The notes: generated by a model from the letters alone, not told the origin. A stretch of DNA of 64,000 nucleotides from Mesorhizobium sp. CU3 (GCF_006442965.1 NZ_VFWX01000004.1:248001-312000), one strand, 5' to 3'. Shown: positions 26,161-34,037, numbered from the stretch's first letter. Numbers and translations are program-made.

Positions 26161-27075
26161 CTATGCAGCCGTTTTCCTTACCGACAGATCGATACCGCTC
26201 TCGGGCCAACTATGCGCCTTCACACTGTTGACGAATGTCGACGTGGCCGGCGAAAACCGGCGCCCGGCCACGACGACAAGCGATACCTCTCGCCAAACCT
26301 CTGGATCGACAACGGGCCTGATCTGCAATCCCGGTATGACGGCACTGAATTCCGGGATGAAGCAGATCCCCAGCCCACCGGAAACCATGTTTTGAATCCA
26401 GTCTTCGCGTTCGCTGGCGTAGGAGATCCTGAGCTTTACGCCTCGCTCGTTGCACAGGCCGGCGAGATAATCACGATACTCGCAGTTCAGGCGTCTGAGA
26501 TAGTTCTCGCCGTCGAGCTCCGAGATGGCGACATTGTCGTTGCGGGCCAGCCGATGCCCATTGGGGAAGGCAAGAACAAACCGCTCGCGATAAAGCGGTG
26601 TAACATCGAACCTTTCGGGAAAACTGTTGCTGGAGGCCATGATGGCGACATCGATCTCACCGGCTTCCAGCAGTTGCGACAGCGATGCCGGCACGCCCTC
26701 GACAAGCTGCAGCTGGATGCCTTGCTGGCGCCTGTTGAAGTCCGTCAACAGTCCGGTAAATCGCCGCGGACCAATGGTGCACATCACGCCGACCTTGAGA
26801 TTCGCATTCTCGAGGCACAGAAACCTCGAGGCTTCCTGGCGCACCCCGGTCACCTCGTCGAGGATCTGCTGAAATCTGGGGCGCAGCAAGGCGCCCAGGT
26901 CCGTGAGGTGGGTTAGATTCCGCTCGCGGCGAAACAGGAGGCCGCCGACCTCATCCTCGAGCTGCTGGATCGCGCGCGACAGCGCCGGCTGGGTAACGTT
27001 GCACCTTTCGCCCGCGCGCGTGAAATTCCGGGTCTCGCAGACGGCCAGGAAGTAGCGGATGTGATGGATGTCCAT
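26161..27075 (-). CDS. LysR-family regulator upstream of cupin-MFS-DUF302 run (paralogue group)
   Basis: The product has 304 residues with HTH FTRAGERCNVTQPALSRAIQ, the third member of the close LysR group in this window. Its gene lies just upstream of, and in the same direction as, the cupin gene. The effector domain is a full PBP-like fold. It probably regulates that run and itself. Confidence 0.9.
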   Translation of the reverse strand: MDIHHIRYFLAVCETRNFTRAGERCNVTQPALSRAIQQLEDEVGGLLFRRERNLTHLTDLGALLRPRFQQILDEVTGVRQEASRFLCLENANLKVGVMCTIGPRRFTGLLTDFNRRQQGIQLQLVEGVPASLSQLLEAGEIDVAIMASSNSFPERFDVTPLYRERFVLAFPNGHRLARNDNVAISELDGENYLRRLNCEYRDYLAGLCNERGVKLRISYASEREDWIQNMVSGGLGICFIPEFSAVIPGLQIRPVVDPEVWREVSLVVVAGRRFSPATSTFVNSVKAHSWPESGIDLSVRKTAA

Positions 27076-27227
27076 GCGTATCGTCCCTCAGCTGCACAGA
27101 TGCTTTGCAGGCTCGAAGACTGCCGCAATGAGCCGGATCGCGCCAATGCGCGGGGGCTATGAAGTCGATAGCGGTCCGTCATGGTCCGGAGATCGCGAAC
27201 TGCGGACATCGTGGCACGGGGACGCCC

Positions 27228-27262
27228 AAAAAACATGATGGCGGGCACCAAGGCCCGCCATC
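27228..27262 (-). terminator. Rho-independent terminator of the first exported paralogue gene
   Basis: GATGGCGGGC (27237-27246) pairs with GCCCGCCATC (27253-27262) around a 6-nt loop. On the minus strand it is followed by CATGTTTTTT, giving a T-tract at 27228-27233. It lies 26 bp after the stop of the gene ending at 27289. Confidence 0.8.
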
Positions 27263-27288
27263 CATTGGCTTCTTGGTAGGGCAGTATG

Positions 27289-27567
27289 CTACTTGTTTGC
27301 GCCGCCGAGAGTATTCAAATTGCCGCAGAATTCGGCATGAGCCTTGCTCATCGCGGCATCCTGGCATTCCTTCATCATCGCGTCCTGCTTGTCCTTCGAC
27401 ATGGCGTTCCAGGCGGCCTTGAACTCGGCCGCGGGCTTCATCGTCTTCATGCTGGCGTCGGTGAAGAAGGGCTGCATGCTGTCCGGTGAGTCGAGAATGC
27501 CGGCGAACGCAACGCCATTCAGAACGGAAAGTGCAAAGGCGCCGAGGCAGATAGCTTTGATATTCAT
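27289..27567 (-). CDS. Small exported protein, tandem paralogue A (92 residues)
   Basis: A signal peptide (ICLGAFALSVLNGVAFAG) is followed by a mature part of about 70 residues. Shared with the neighbouring paralogue are FTDASMKTMKP, the FKAAWNAMSK helix, and a C-x12-C pair (ECQDAAMSKAHAEFCGN) ending in LGG. The two cysteines probably form a disulfide outside the cytoplasm. No known family was recognised. It has its own terminator just downstream and lies 190 bp downstream of paralogue B in the same direction. The ATG at 27567 follows AAGGACTTTAA. Confidence 0.7.
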   Translation of the reverse strand: MNIKAICLGAFALSVLNGVAFAGILDSPDSMQPFFTDASMKTMKPAAEFKAAWNAMSKDKQDAMMKECQDAAMSKAHAEFCGNLNTLGGANK

Positions 27568-27757
27568 TTTAAAGTCCTTCTCTGGTTGGGTAGTCGTCCA
27601 ATCGACAACCGTTTGATTGATTGACAGCAATTCAGAATTACTGGGTTCCTCCTTGCTGTGATGAAATTTGCCGCGACAACCCGCCAACTGGCTAATGCCG
27701 TCTGCGTATGAAGACTATGCCGGTTCTGCATCCTGCAGATCCTTGGCGGCACAGCCG

Positions 27758-28036
27758 TTAGCTGGCGCCACCCAGAGCGAGCACGTTGGCGCAGAATTGA
27801 GCATGAGGCTTGCTCATGGCCGGGTCGTTGCACGCCTTGGTCATCGTGCGTCGGTCGTGCTTCGACAGAGCGAACCAGGCCTTCTTGAAACCAGCCATCG
27901 GCTTCATCGTCGTCATCGTGGCGTCCGTATAGAAAGTCGGCAACGCAGCGAGATCGGTGAACGGGTTGGCGAATGCAGGGGGCGCGCCAAGGCTGATTGC
28001 AATCGTAGCCGCACAGGCGAGTTGTCTTCTCATCAT
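27758..28036 (-). CDS. Small exported protein, tandem paralogue B (92 residues)
   Basis: The product has the same length as paralogue A and about 45% identity over the mature part by eye: FYTDATMTTMKP, FKKAWFALSK, a C-x12-C pair (ACNDPAMSKPHAQFCAN) and final LGG. A signal peptide ends near PAFANP. The ATG at 28036 or the next codon follows GGAGATGA. It is divergent from the degenerate patatin gene starting at 28256, which leads toward the bufferin operon. Function unknown. Confidence 0.7.
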   Translation of the reverse strand: MMRRQLACAATIAISLGAPPAFANPFTDLAALPTFYTDATMTTMKPMAGFKKAWFALSKHDRRTMTKACNDPAMSKPHAQFCANVLALGGAS

Positions 28037-28255
28037 TTCATCTCCTTTTCCAGGCGTTGGCTCTGTTGGCGACGCCAGATTTGGCGACGCGCATCGTCTG
28101 TCTTGATAGGAATGAAGAGTGCGGCGCGCGAGAACCGCCAGCCAATGCAATCTGCCTATGGACTTCATGCCACCTTGGCATTTCGGCTGAACAAGAAGAT
28201 GCGGCAGTCTCTCTCCAGTCGCCCTCGCTGGCGACATCGGGATGGAGACCAGAAC

Positions 28256-29104
28256 ATGCTTTCCCAGTCCGCAGAGAGAACAATCCAAGCAATCACGTCG
28301 GTGGTGGATCTTGGCGTGGAAGGCCGGACGATCGACGTTGTGCTGACAAGCGACGCGCATGCCGCCTTTGTCTGGGGTGTGCTCGACCGCCTGCTGGACG
28401 AGGCGAACTGCAACGTGAGCGGCGTTACCGCGTCGGGATTTGCCGCACTGCAGGCGGCTGTCTTTGCCTATGGGCTAAGCGTCGGCGGCAGGCGCGGCGC
28501 GCGGACGGCACTTGCCAATTTCTGGCGGCGCGTCAGCCATGCCTCGATGTTCGCCGTCGACAGAACGAGGCTGCTTCGATCTATGCTGGAGCAGTCGATC
28601 GACCTCGAGCAGATCCGTGACGAAGACTGCTTGGTGAAGCTCTCCATTTTGGCCGTCAACGCTCGCAGCGACGTTGTGAAGACATTCTCTGGCAAGCAGT
28701 TGTCAATCGATGCGATCGTGGCCGCAGCCACCGTCCCGTTTCTCTCGCCTGCCATCGAGATCGACGGAGATATCTATTGGGGCGACGCCGACACATCGCG
28801 ACTGCCGCCCGCGTCATTGACTGATGCTCGTGACCGCCTGGCGGTTGCCGGCAAGCCGCTGTCACGGTGTGCCGATTGCGATCCTGCCTCCACACGCTGC
28901 GCGATGGGCTGCGCGCCGGTTCACACTATCCGCGACAGTCAATATCGAGCTGCAGCTCCGCTTCTTCTGCGACCCTGGGTCGACTGGGGCGAACTAACTG
29001 ACATTCGCGACAGAGGACGGCAATGTGCCGAAGACTGGCTTGCGGCTGAGCTTTCCAGCGCCGGCGAGCGTCCGGCCAGCGACCGACGAACCCAATACAT
29101 CTAG
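28256..29104 (+). CDS. Patatin-like protein with lost catalytic motifs and a cysteine cluster
   Basis: The product has 282 residues from the ATG at 28256, preceded by GGAGACC. It aligns with patatins through AAFVWGVLDRLLDE (36-49) and AVFAYGLSVGGRRGAR. The oxyanion GGG is replaced by TSD, the GxSxG nucleophile Ser is replaced by Gly (stretch GVTASGFAAL, 56-65), and the Asp-Gly dyad motif reads GDADTS. It is therefore unlikely to hydrolyse lipids. Residues about 204-217 hold CADCDPASTRCAMGC, a C-x2-C-x6-C-x3-C cluster that could bind metal. It is followed by a strong terminator and then the bufferin operon. Confidence 0.7.
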   Translation: MLSQSAERTIQAITSVVDLGVEGRTIDVVLTSDAHAAFVWGVLDRLLDEANCNVSGVTASGFAALQAAVFAYGLSVGGRRGARTALANFWRRVSHASMFAVDRTRLLRSMLEQSIDLEQIRDEDCLVKLSILAVNARSDVVKTFSGKQLSIDAIVAAATVPFLSPAIEIDGDIYWGDADTSRLPPASLTDARDRLAVAGKPLSRCADCDPASTRCAMGCAPVHTIRDSQYRAAAPLLLRPWVDWGELTDIRDRGRQCAEDWLAAELSSAGERPASDRRTQYI

Positions 29105-29160
29105 GCGCTTCCCTCCCGCCTAGCCGCGCCTGCTTCGCATACTCCCGAATGCAGGCGCCA

Positions 29161-29192
29161 GGCCCTCCGGTTCCCCGGCCGGAGGGCCTTTT
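29161..29192 (+). terminator. Rho-independent terminator after the degenerate patatin gene
   Basis: GGCCCTCCGG (29161-29170) pairs with CCGGAGGGCC (29179-29188), followed by TTTT. It separates this gene from the bufferin operon, which therefore needs its own promoter within 29193-29336. Confidence 0.8.
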
Positions 29193-29213
29193 CGCGCCGC
29201 GTTCCAGAACATA

Positions 29214-29240
29214 GTGACCGCGTATCAATTCCATGCCGAG
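29214..29240 (+). promoter_or_regulatory. Weak candidate SigF-type ECF promoter for the bufferin operon
   Basis: GTGACC (29214-29219) is followed after 17 bp by CGAG (29237-29240). Caulobacter SigF promoters, which control related operons, have GTAACC and CGAA about 16 bp apart, so this differs at two bases and in spacing. No sigma factor or anti-sigma gene is in the window. Treat as a hypothesis. Confidence 0.25.
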
Positions 29241-29336
29241 ACAGCATTTCAGCTCGGCACGAAGATCGCAGACACTGATCTGCAGACGGGCCTCGTGGCC
29301 GGTCTTTCTGTCGAAACCCAATCAGGAGACAAGCCT

Positions 29337-29606
29337 GTGATCAACACCAAGACCCTTATCGGCTCAGCCCTCGCGGCCGCCACCTCGCTCGCCGCCACGG
29401 CTGCCTACAGCGGCCCCGCCGCCAAGCCCGGCTTCGCTTTCGAAAAGTGCTACGGCGTCGTCAAGGCCGGCCAGAACGACTGCCAGACCGCGACGCATTC
29501 GTGCGCCGGCACCTCGACCGCCGACAACCAGCCCGACTCCTGGCTCTACGTGCCCGCCGGCAGCTGCGCCAAGATCACGGGCGGCAGCGACAAGCCCAAG
29601 GCCTAG
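29337..29606 (+). CDS. bufA: Bufferin-type precursor (DUF2282)
   Basis: The product has 89 residues from a GTG start preceded by CAGGAGAC. An N-terminal signal peptide ([19 protein letters not shown]) is followed by the DUF2282 core with four Cys: Cys38 in [10 protein letters not shown], Cys49 in QNDCQ, Cys56 in HSCAGTS and Cys77 in PAGSCAK. DUF2282 proteins with this spacing are bufferin precursors: copper-linked, exported RiPPs whose Cys are converted to thiooxazoles by a DUF692 enzyme with a DUF2063 partner. Both follow in the operon, so this is very likely the substrate. Confidence 0.88.
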   Translation: MINTKTLIGSALAAATSLAATAAYSGPAAKPGFAFEKCYGVVKAGQNDCQTATHSCAGTSTADNQPDSWLYVPAGSCAKITGGSDKPKA

Positions 29607-29646
29607 CCGATTTTCTATCTCACGCGACCTACCAAGGAGGAGACCG

Positions 29647-30681
29647 ATGCCCAATATGTTTTCGCCACTCACAATCCCCGCATCGGCGGGCATCGGTCTT
29701 CGCTCGCCCCACATCGCGGAGATGCTGACGCGGCGCCCGTCCGCAGGCTGGCTCGAGGTTCACGCCGAGAACTACATGGGCGACGGCGCCGGCGTCCAGG
29801 CGCTGGAAACGCTGCGACAGACCTATCCGCTGTCCGTGCATGGCGTCGGCCTTTCGCTTGGCAGTGCGCAAGGGCTCGATCGCGACCATCTGGAAAGGCT
29901 GCGGAAGATCTGCCTGCGCTTCGAGCCCGATCTGGTTTCAGAGCATCTTGCCTGGAGCGTCGCCGACGGGGCCTATCTCAACGATCTCTTGCCATTGCGC
30001 TACGACGAAGAGGCGCTGGCGATCGTTGCCCGCAACGTCGAGATGGTCCAAGACACATTGAAGCGGCGCGTGCTGATCGAGAACCTGTCGGCCTACCTGG
30101 CCTTCACGGACTCCTCGATGAACGAAGCCGAGTTCCTGGCGGCACTCGTGGCGCGGACCGGCTGCGGCCTGCTGCTCGACGTCAACAACGTGCAGGTCTC
30201 CGCGCACAATCTGCAATATGACGCCAAGGCCTTCATCGACGCGCTGCCTGCGGAGGCCATCGGCGAAATCCACCTCGCCGGCCATGCGACCAACCAGGTC
30301 GGAACCGATACCGTTCTGATCGACGACCACGGCTCGCGCGTCCCTCCGGTCGTCTGGGCGCTTTACCAACATGCCATAGACCGGCTCGGCCCGCGCCCGA
30401 CTTTGATCGAGTGGGACACCGACGTTCCGGTCCTCGATGTGCTGCTTGGTGAAGCGATGTGGGCCGACATGCTGACGGCATCGATCATGTTCAGCCGCAA
30501 GCAAGCCGCGCGACGCGCGCAAACGACAGCAGCCGAAGCGACGCCGATCCGCCTGTCCGTGGAAGCCGAAACGACCACAAGCATGCCTGTCCTTGCGGCG
30601 TTCGCCGCCGCCAGGGCTGCGAAACCATCCATCTCCCTGGCGCGGCCCTCGCTCGAGGAGAAATACCATGCTGCCGCTTGA
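29647..30681 (+). CDS. bufB: DUF692 multinuclear non-heme iron enzyme (MNIO, bufferin-modifying)
   Basis: The product has 344 residues from an ATG preceded by AAGGAGGAGACCG. The TIM-barrel DUF692 domain is complete: LEVHAENYM (36-44), SVHGVGLSLG (63-72), SEHLAWS, IENLSAY, LLLDVNNVQVSAHN (175-188), IHLAGH (208-213), DDHG and LIEWDTDVP. The conserved His, Glu, Asp and Asn of the iron cluster are all there. MNIO enzymes such as MbnB and bufferin BufB oxidise Cys residues of peptide precursors. A C-terminal tail of about 70 residues (Ala- and Thr-rich) is extra. It overlaps the next gene by 14 bp. Confidence 0.9.
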   Translation: MPNMFSPLTIPASAGIGLRSPHIAEMLTRRPSAGWLEVHAENYMGDGAGVQALETLRQTYPLSVHGVGLSLGSAQGLDRDHLERLRKICLRFEPDLVSEHLAWSVADGAYLNDLLPLRYDEEALAIVARNVEMVQDTLKRRVLIENLSAYLAFTDSSMNEAEFLAALVARTGCGLLLDVNNVQVSAHNLQYDAKAFIDALPAEAIGEIHLAGHATNQVGTDTVLIDDHGSRVPPVVWALYQHAIDRLGPRPTLIEWDTDVPVLDVLLGEAMWADMLTASIMFSRKQAARRAQTTAAEATPIRLSVEAETTTSMPVLAAFAAARAAKPSISLARPSLEEKYHAAA

Positions 30682-31468
30682 GCACCTGCAGACCACCATG
30701 GCGCGGTCGGTGCTGGCCATGGAACCTACGATCGGCTCGAAATTGCTCATTGCGGGCAAGGCCGATCCGTTGGCCCGCCTGCGCATTTACCAAAACAACA
30801 CCCGCAGTTCCCTTACCGCCGTGCTGATGGCCGTATTCCCGGTCACGGTTCGGCTTGTCGATGAACGCTTCTTTCGCTTTGCAGCGAGCGAGTTCATTCG
30901 ACGCCATCCACCAGTGGAATCGCGGCTGGCGCGCTATGGCGCCGGCTTCCCGCGCTTCCTGAAGTCGATCGACACGCTGTCCGACATGCCGATCGTTGCA
31001 GAAACGGCGCGGCTCGAATGGGCCATCGCCGAGGCGCTCGATATCGCTTCATTGCCGCCATGCAGTCTCGCTGACCACGAGAATTCTGATCCGAGCGCGT
31101 CTCCCGAAATCTTGGTGCAGCCATCTCTAAGGCTGATCGTTTCGCACTGGTCGATCTTGTCGGTGTGGTCGGCGCATCAGCAGGGCGCCGCCGCCGACCG
31201 GCATAGCGCCTGGCCAAGGCGGGCGGAACGCGTGGCGCTGTGGCGAGCGGGAGACAACATTCGGCTCATCGACCTCGATCGCGCGAACCTCGCCTTCCTG
31301 CACTCCCTGAAGCATGGCTTCGGACTCGAACACGCCGCGGGCCGCGCCCTCGCGCTCGATCCTGCATTCGATCTCGTATCCGCGCTCGTACGGCTTTTCG
31401 GCGATGGGCTCGTCGCCGACGTTCGAAACATTGCGAACTCCCCCAAAAACTCATGGAGACAGTCATGA
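30668..31468 (+). CDS. bufC: DUF2063 partner protein of the MNIO enzyme
   Basis: The product has 266 residues from the ATG at 30668. The N-terminal DUF2063 domain has RLRIYQNNTRSSLTAVLMAV (residues 38-57) and a FPVTVRLVDERFF stretch; the C-terminal half resembles the DNA-binding-like or winged part of the MbnC-like partners. Such partners bind the precursor and deliver it to the MNIO enzyme. Its start overlaps bufB by 14 bp and its stop overlaps the DoxX gene by 4 bp, so the three genes are translationally linked. Confidence 0.87.
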   Translation: MLPLEHLQTTMARSVLAMEPTIGSKLLIAGKADPLARLRIYQNNTRSSLTAVLMAVFPVTVRLVDERFFRFAASEFIRRHPPVESRLARYGAGFPRFLKSIDTLSDMPIVAETARLEWAIAEALDIASLPPCSLADHENSDPSASPEILVQPSLRLIVSHWSILSVWSAHQQGAAADRHSAWPRRAERVALWRAGDNIRLIDLDRANLAFLHSLKHGFGLEHAAGRALALDPAFDLVSALVRLFGDGLVADVRNIANSPKNSWRQS

Positions 31469-31938
31469 CCGCAATATCAGATCACACTTCGTCCAACCCT
31501 GCCGGCTTTGTCGGCCTCTACAAGCGTATCATCAAGCTGCCCGAACACATTCCGTTTTCGCTGGTTCAACTCGCAGCACGCGTCGCGGTGGCACATGTCT
31601 TCTGGCAGTCGGCGCAGAGCAAGCTGGCGTCCTGGCCAGTGACGCTGCAGCTGTTCGCCAACGAATACAACCTACCGATCATCGACCCGTCGATCGCTGC
31701 GCCATTGGCGACGACGGCCGAAATCACCGGCTCGGTACTGATCTTCTTTGGACTGTTCTCGCGCCTCGCGGCCTTGATGCTGCTCGGCGTCGTCTCCGTC
31801 ATCCAGATCTTCGTCTATCCGGAGAACTGGGCGGAGCATCTGCTCTGGGCGTCGTCGCTGCTTCTGGTGCTGACGCGGGGTGCGGGCGCCATTTCGGCCG
31901 ACCACCTCTTCGAGAGAATCCTTCGTACCGAGAGATAG
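31465..31938 (+). CDS. bufD: DoxX-family membrane protein (bufferin operon)
   Basis: The product has 157 residues from the ATG at 31465, with GGAG just upstream; METVM at 31453 is an alternative start. Four transmembrane segments and the DoxX-type stretch VAVAHVFWQSAQSKLASWP are visible. DoxX-like proteins close bufferin operons, but their role is unclear; a membrane redox function is possible. The ATGA overlap with bufC shows it belongs to the same operon. Confidence 0.85.
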   Translation: MTAISDHTSSNPAGFVGLYKRIIKLPEHIPFSLVQLAARVAVAHVFWQSAQSKLASWPVTLQLFANEYNLPIIDPSIAAPLATTAEITGSVLIFFGLFSRLAALMLLGVVSVIQIFVYPENWAEHLLWASSLLLVLTRGAGAISADHLFERILRTER

Positions 31939-32344
31939 AGGCGAGACGATAACGCAGGTAGGTGAGACAGTCGTCGGCTCTACGCGTCGGCAACAACCGT
32001 CCCAACGGGGAGAAAGGGCGACATCGCTTGCGTCGTCAGAATGGCGGCCGCTTGTCGAGAAGCGGCACAGCCGGTCTCGACGGCCGACATAAGGCGCAAA
32101 GCTGCCAACCAGCGTCGCTTCAAGGTCAAGGCCCGCCGAATTGCACGCCATGGCCGCCGATTACCGAACTCATTGCCAAACGGTCTTTGGAAGCCCGCGC
32201 TGTTGAACTAAGTCTGACGAGCGTGATCAATGAGATAGAGAGACGAACGGGCCCAAAACTATTCGCTAAGAAGATAGCGATTTACCCGACAAAGCTCAAT
32301 TCAAATTCAAGGAATTGAGCGTAAGCCATTGATTTATAATAAGT
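31939..32344. other. Intergenic stretch between bufferin operon and tRNA, no gene supported
   Basis: About 400 bp. The part from about 32190 is richer in A and T than the rest and borders the 3' end of a tRNA gene, a usual spot for integration scars. An imperfect inverted repeat (ATTCGCTA / TAGCGATT) sits near 32259-32282. No integrase or reading frame was supported. Confidence 0.5.
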
Positions 32345-32420
32345 TGGTGGGCCCGGAGGGACTCGAACCCCCAACCAAGCGGTTATGAGCCGCCGGCTCT
32401 AACCATTGAGCTACAGGCCC
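32345..32420 (-). tRNA. tRNA(CAU), probably tRNA-Ile2 (lysidine-modified)
   Basis: The minus strand folds into a full 76-nt cloverleaf with encoded CCA. The acceptor stem is GGGCCTG/CGGGCCC, the D arm contains TAGCTCAATGGTTAGAGC, the anticodon CAT is in GGCTCATAACC, and the T arm contains GGTTCGAGTCC. The D arm and anticodon arm match E. coli tRNA-Ile2(CAU) closely, including the GGTTAGAGC and CTTGGT stretches, so Ile2 read as AUA by lysidine is more likely than elongator Met. Initiator Met is excluded because of the paired acceptor end. Confidence 0.88.
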
Positions 32421-32641
32421 CACGCGGGCTGGCTTAGTGTTTTTCTTGTCCTCGCACAAGGCTTTCAAAAGCGCTGGCGGCAAATGCCAAAATCAGCCCA
32501 TATTCCAGCGATAGAGCGGCCTGTGCCCATAAGGTGCTGCATCGATCCACGCTCCGGCGCGACATTGCCACGAATCGAGGTTCCCCCGGGTTCGAGGCAA
32601 GGCGGCCATGAGCGCCGGATCACGGACATCGAGGAGTTTTC

Positions 32642-33352
32642 ATGACCAGACATCTTTTACCCATCGCGCTCGCTGCAGCGGTCGCGTTCCCCGCGCTTGC
32701 GAGCGCCGCCGACACCCAGCCGCCGCCCCGCATCGTCGTGTCCGGCGAGGGTGAAGCGACGGTGGCGCCGGACATGGCGATCCTGTCGCTCAGCGTCATG
32801 CGCGAGGCAAAGACCGCGCGCGCCGCGCTCGATGCCAACAACGACGCCATGGCGGCGGTGATCGCGGCCATGAAGGCGGCCGGGATCGCCGACAAGGACC
32901 TGCAGACGGCCGGCATCCAGATCAACCCGCGCTACAACTACACCAACAAGGCCGACGGTAGTCAGGAGGCCGAGTTGGTCGCCTATCAGGTGACGAACAC
33001 GCTTTCGGTGCGCGTGCGCGACGTCGACAAGACGGGCGACATCCTCGACAAGGCGGTCTCGCTCGGCGTCAACCAGGGCGGCGGCATCGCGTTCACCAAT
33101 GACGATCCGAAAGCGACGATCACCGAGGCGCGCAAGAAGGCGGTCGCCGACGCCATCGCCAAGGCCAAGACGCTTGCCGAAGCCGCCGGCGTCAGCCTTG
33201 GCAAGGTCTTGGAGATCACCGACCAGAACATCTCGCCGGCGCCGATGCCGATGGCGGCCAAGTCGTTCGACGCTGCCCGCGCGGCCGTTCCGGTGCAGGC
33301 TGGCGAGAACTCCTACAACGTCCAGGTCACCGTCACCTTCGAACTGAAGTGA
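32642..33352 (+). CDS. SIMPL (DUF541) domain exported protein
   Basis: The product has 236 residues with a signal peptide of about 22 residues ending ALASAADT. The SIMPL domain starts with IVVSGEGEATVAPDMAILSL (30-49) and has GIADKDLQTAGIQINPRYNY and ITEARKKAVADAIAKAKTLA later. SIMPL proteins are periplasmic, oligomerise, and are linked to oxidative stress (E. coli YggE). A strong terminator follows at 33389. Confidence 0.88.
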   Translation: MTRHLLPIALAAAVAFPALASAADTQPPPRIVVSGEGEATVAPDMAILSLSVMREAKTARAALDANNDAMAAVIAAMKAAGIADKDLQTAGIQINPRYNYTNKADGSQEAELVAYQVTNTLSVRVRDVDKTGDILDKAVSLGVNQGGGIAFTNDDPKATITEARKKAVADAIAKAKTLAEAAGVSLGKVLEITDQNISPAPMPMAAKSFDAARAAVPVQAGENSYNVQVTVTFELK

Positions 33353-33388
33353 ACTCAGCCCGCCCGGCATATCCCACTGCAAACAAAA

Positions 33389-33419
33389 CCCCGGAGGGAC
33401 AGATCCTCCGGGGTTTTTT
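33389..33419 (+). terminator. Rho-independent terminator after SIMPL gene
   Basis: CCCCGGAGG (33389-33397) pairs with CCTCCGGGG (33405-33413) over a 7-nt loop, followed by TTTTTT. The upstream AAAA can also pair with the T-tract. Confidence 0.9.
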
Positions 33420-33465
33420 CGAGCCCGCGCTTCAAACCGGTGAAGGGGCTCCACTACTCAGGATT

Positions 33466-33511
33466 GATCCTCGCAGAGGATCATATCCACAGGCGATCCT
33501 CGCAGAGGATC
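33466..33511. repeat. Two identical 17-nt palindromic repeats
   Basis: GATCCTCGCAGAGGATC occurs at 33466-33482 and again at 33495-33511, 29 bp apart. Each is a 7-bp inverted repeat around GCA. They lie just past the SIMPL terminator and before the stop of a convergent gene. Confidence 0.8.
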
Positions 33512-33537
33512 GTCCCGCCTGCCGGGCTTAAATCAGC

Positions 33538-33888
33538 TCAGCGATAGATGACTGGGCAGCCACGTTCGTTGGCGAACACCACCACGACGCGATCGCCATC
33601 CTGGCGGCCTGCAACCTTAACGGTGCGGCGGTTGATGTCGACGATGCGAACGCGGTACAGGCCCATGCGCTCGGCCTTGTCGAGCGCCCGGTCCGGGGAG
33701 CAGCCGCGCCGGTCGCGGCGCCAGTCACGGCGGCCATAATCGTCGTCGTCGCCGGTGTAAACGCCAAAGCGCGGGTCATGGTTGTTGCCGAAACCGAGAT
33801 AGAGGCTGTCCGCATGGGCCGGGATAGCGGCGAAGGTGCCAAGCCCGACAAGAGCCGAAAGGGCCGCCGTCTTGATCGTGTTGAACAT
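33538..33888 (-). CDS. Small exported protein of unknown function
   Basis: The product has 116 residues. A signal peptide ends near IPAHADS. The mature part has an acidic and basic linker (DDDDYGRRDWRRDRRG) and then a domain with CSPDRALDKAERMGL and GDRVVVVFANERGCPVI, holding two Cys that may pair. The layout of a C-terminal PepSY-like strand pair is suggestive, but no known function can be given. The start is preceded by GGAGAGAG. Confidence 0.7.
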   Translation of the reverse strand: MFNTIKTAALSALVGLGTFAAIPAHADSLYLGFGNNHDPRFGVYTGDDDDYGRRDWRRDRRGCSPDRALDKAERMGLYRVRIVDINRRTVKVAGRQDGDRVVVVFANERGCPVIYR

Positions 33889-34037
33889 TGTCTCTCTCCT
33901 TGTTGTGGGGCATTGCCCGTAAAACCAATGATTGGAAAATGCCTTATTGAGTCTGAACTTGCTGCGAACCGGCCGTTCATACCCGGTTCATGTGGCGGGA
34001 AAATGCGAATTCGCTAATGCAGTCATCAACATGCGTT

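Noticed and set aside
27668..28255. In-frame extension of the degenerate patatin into upstream sequence
   Set aside because: It overlaps paralogue B on the other strand and has no ribosome site; GGAGACC precedes the ATG at 28256.
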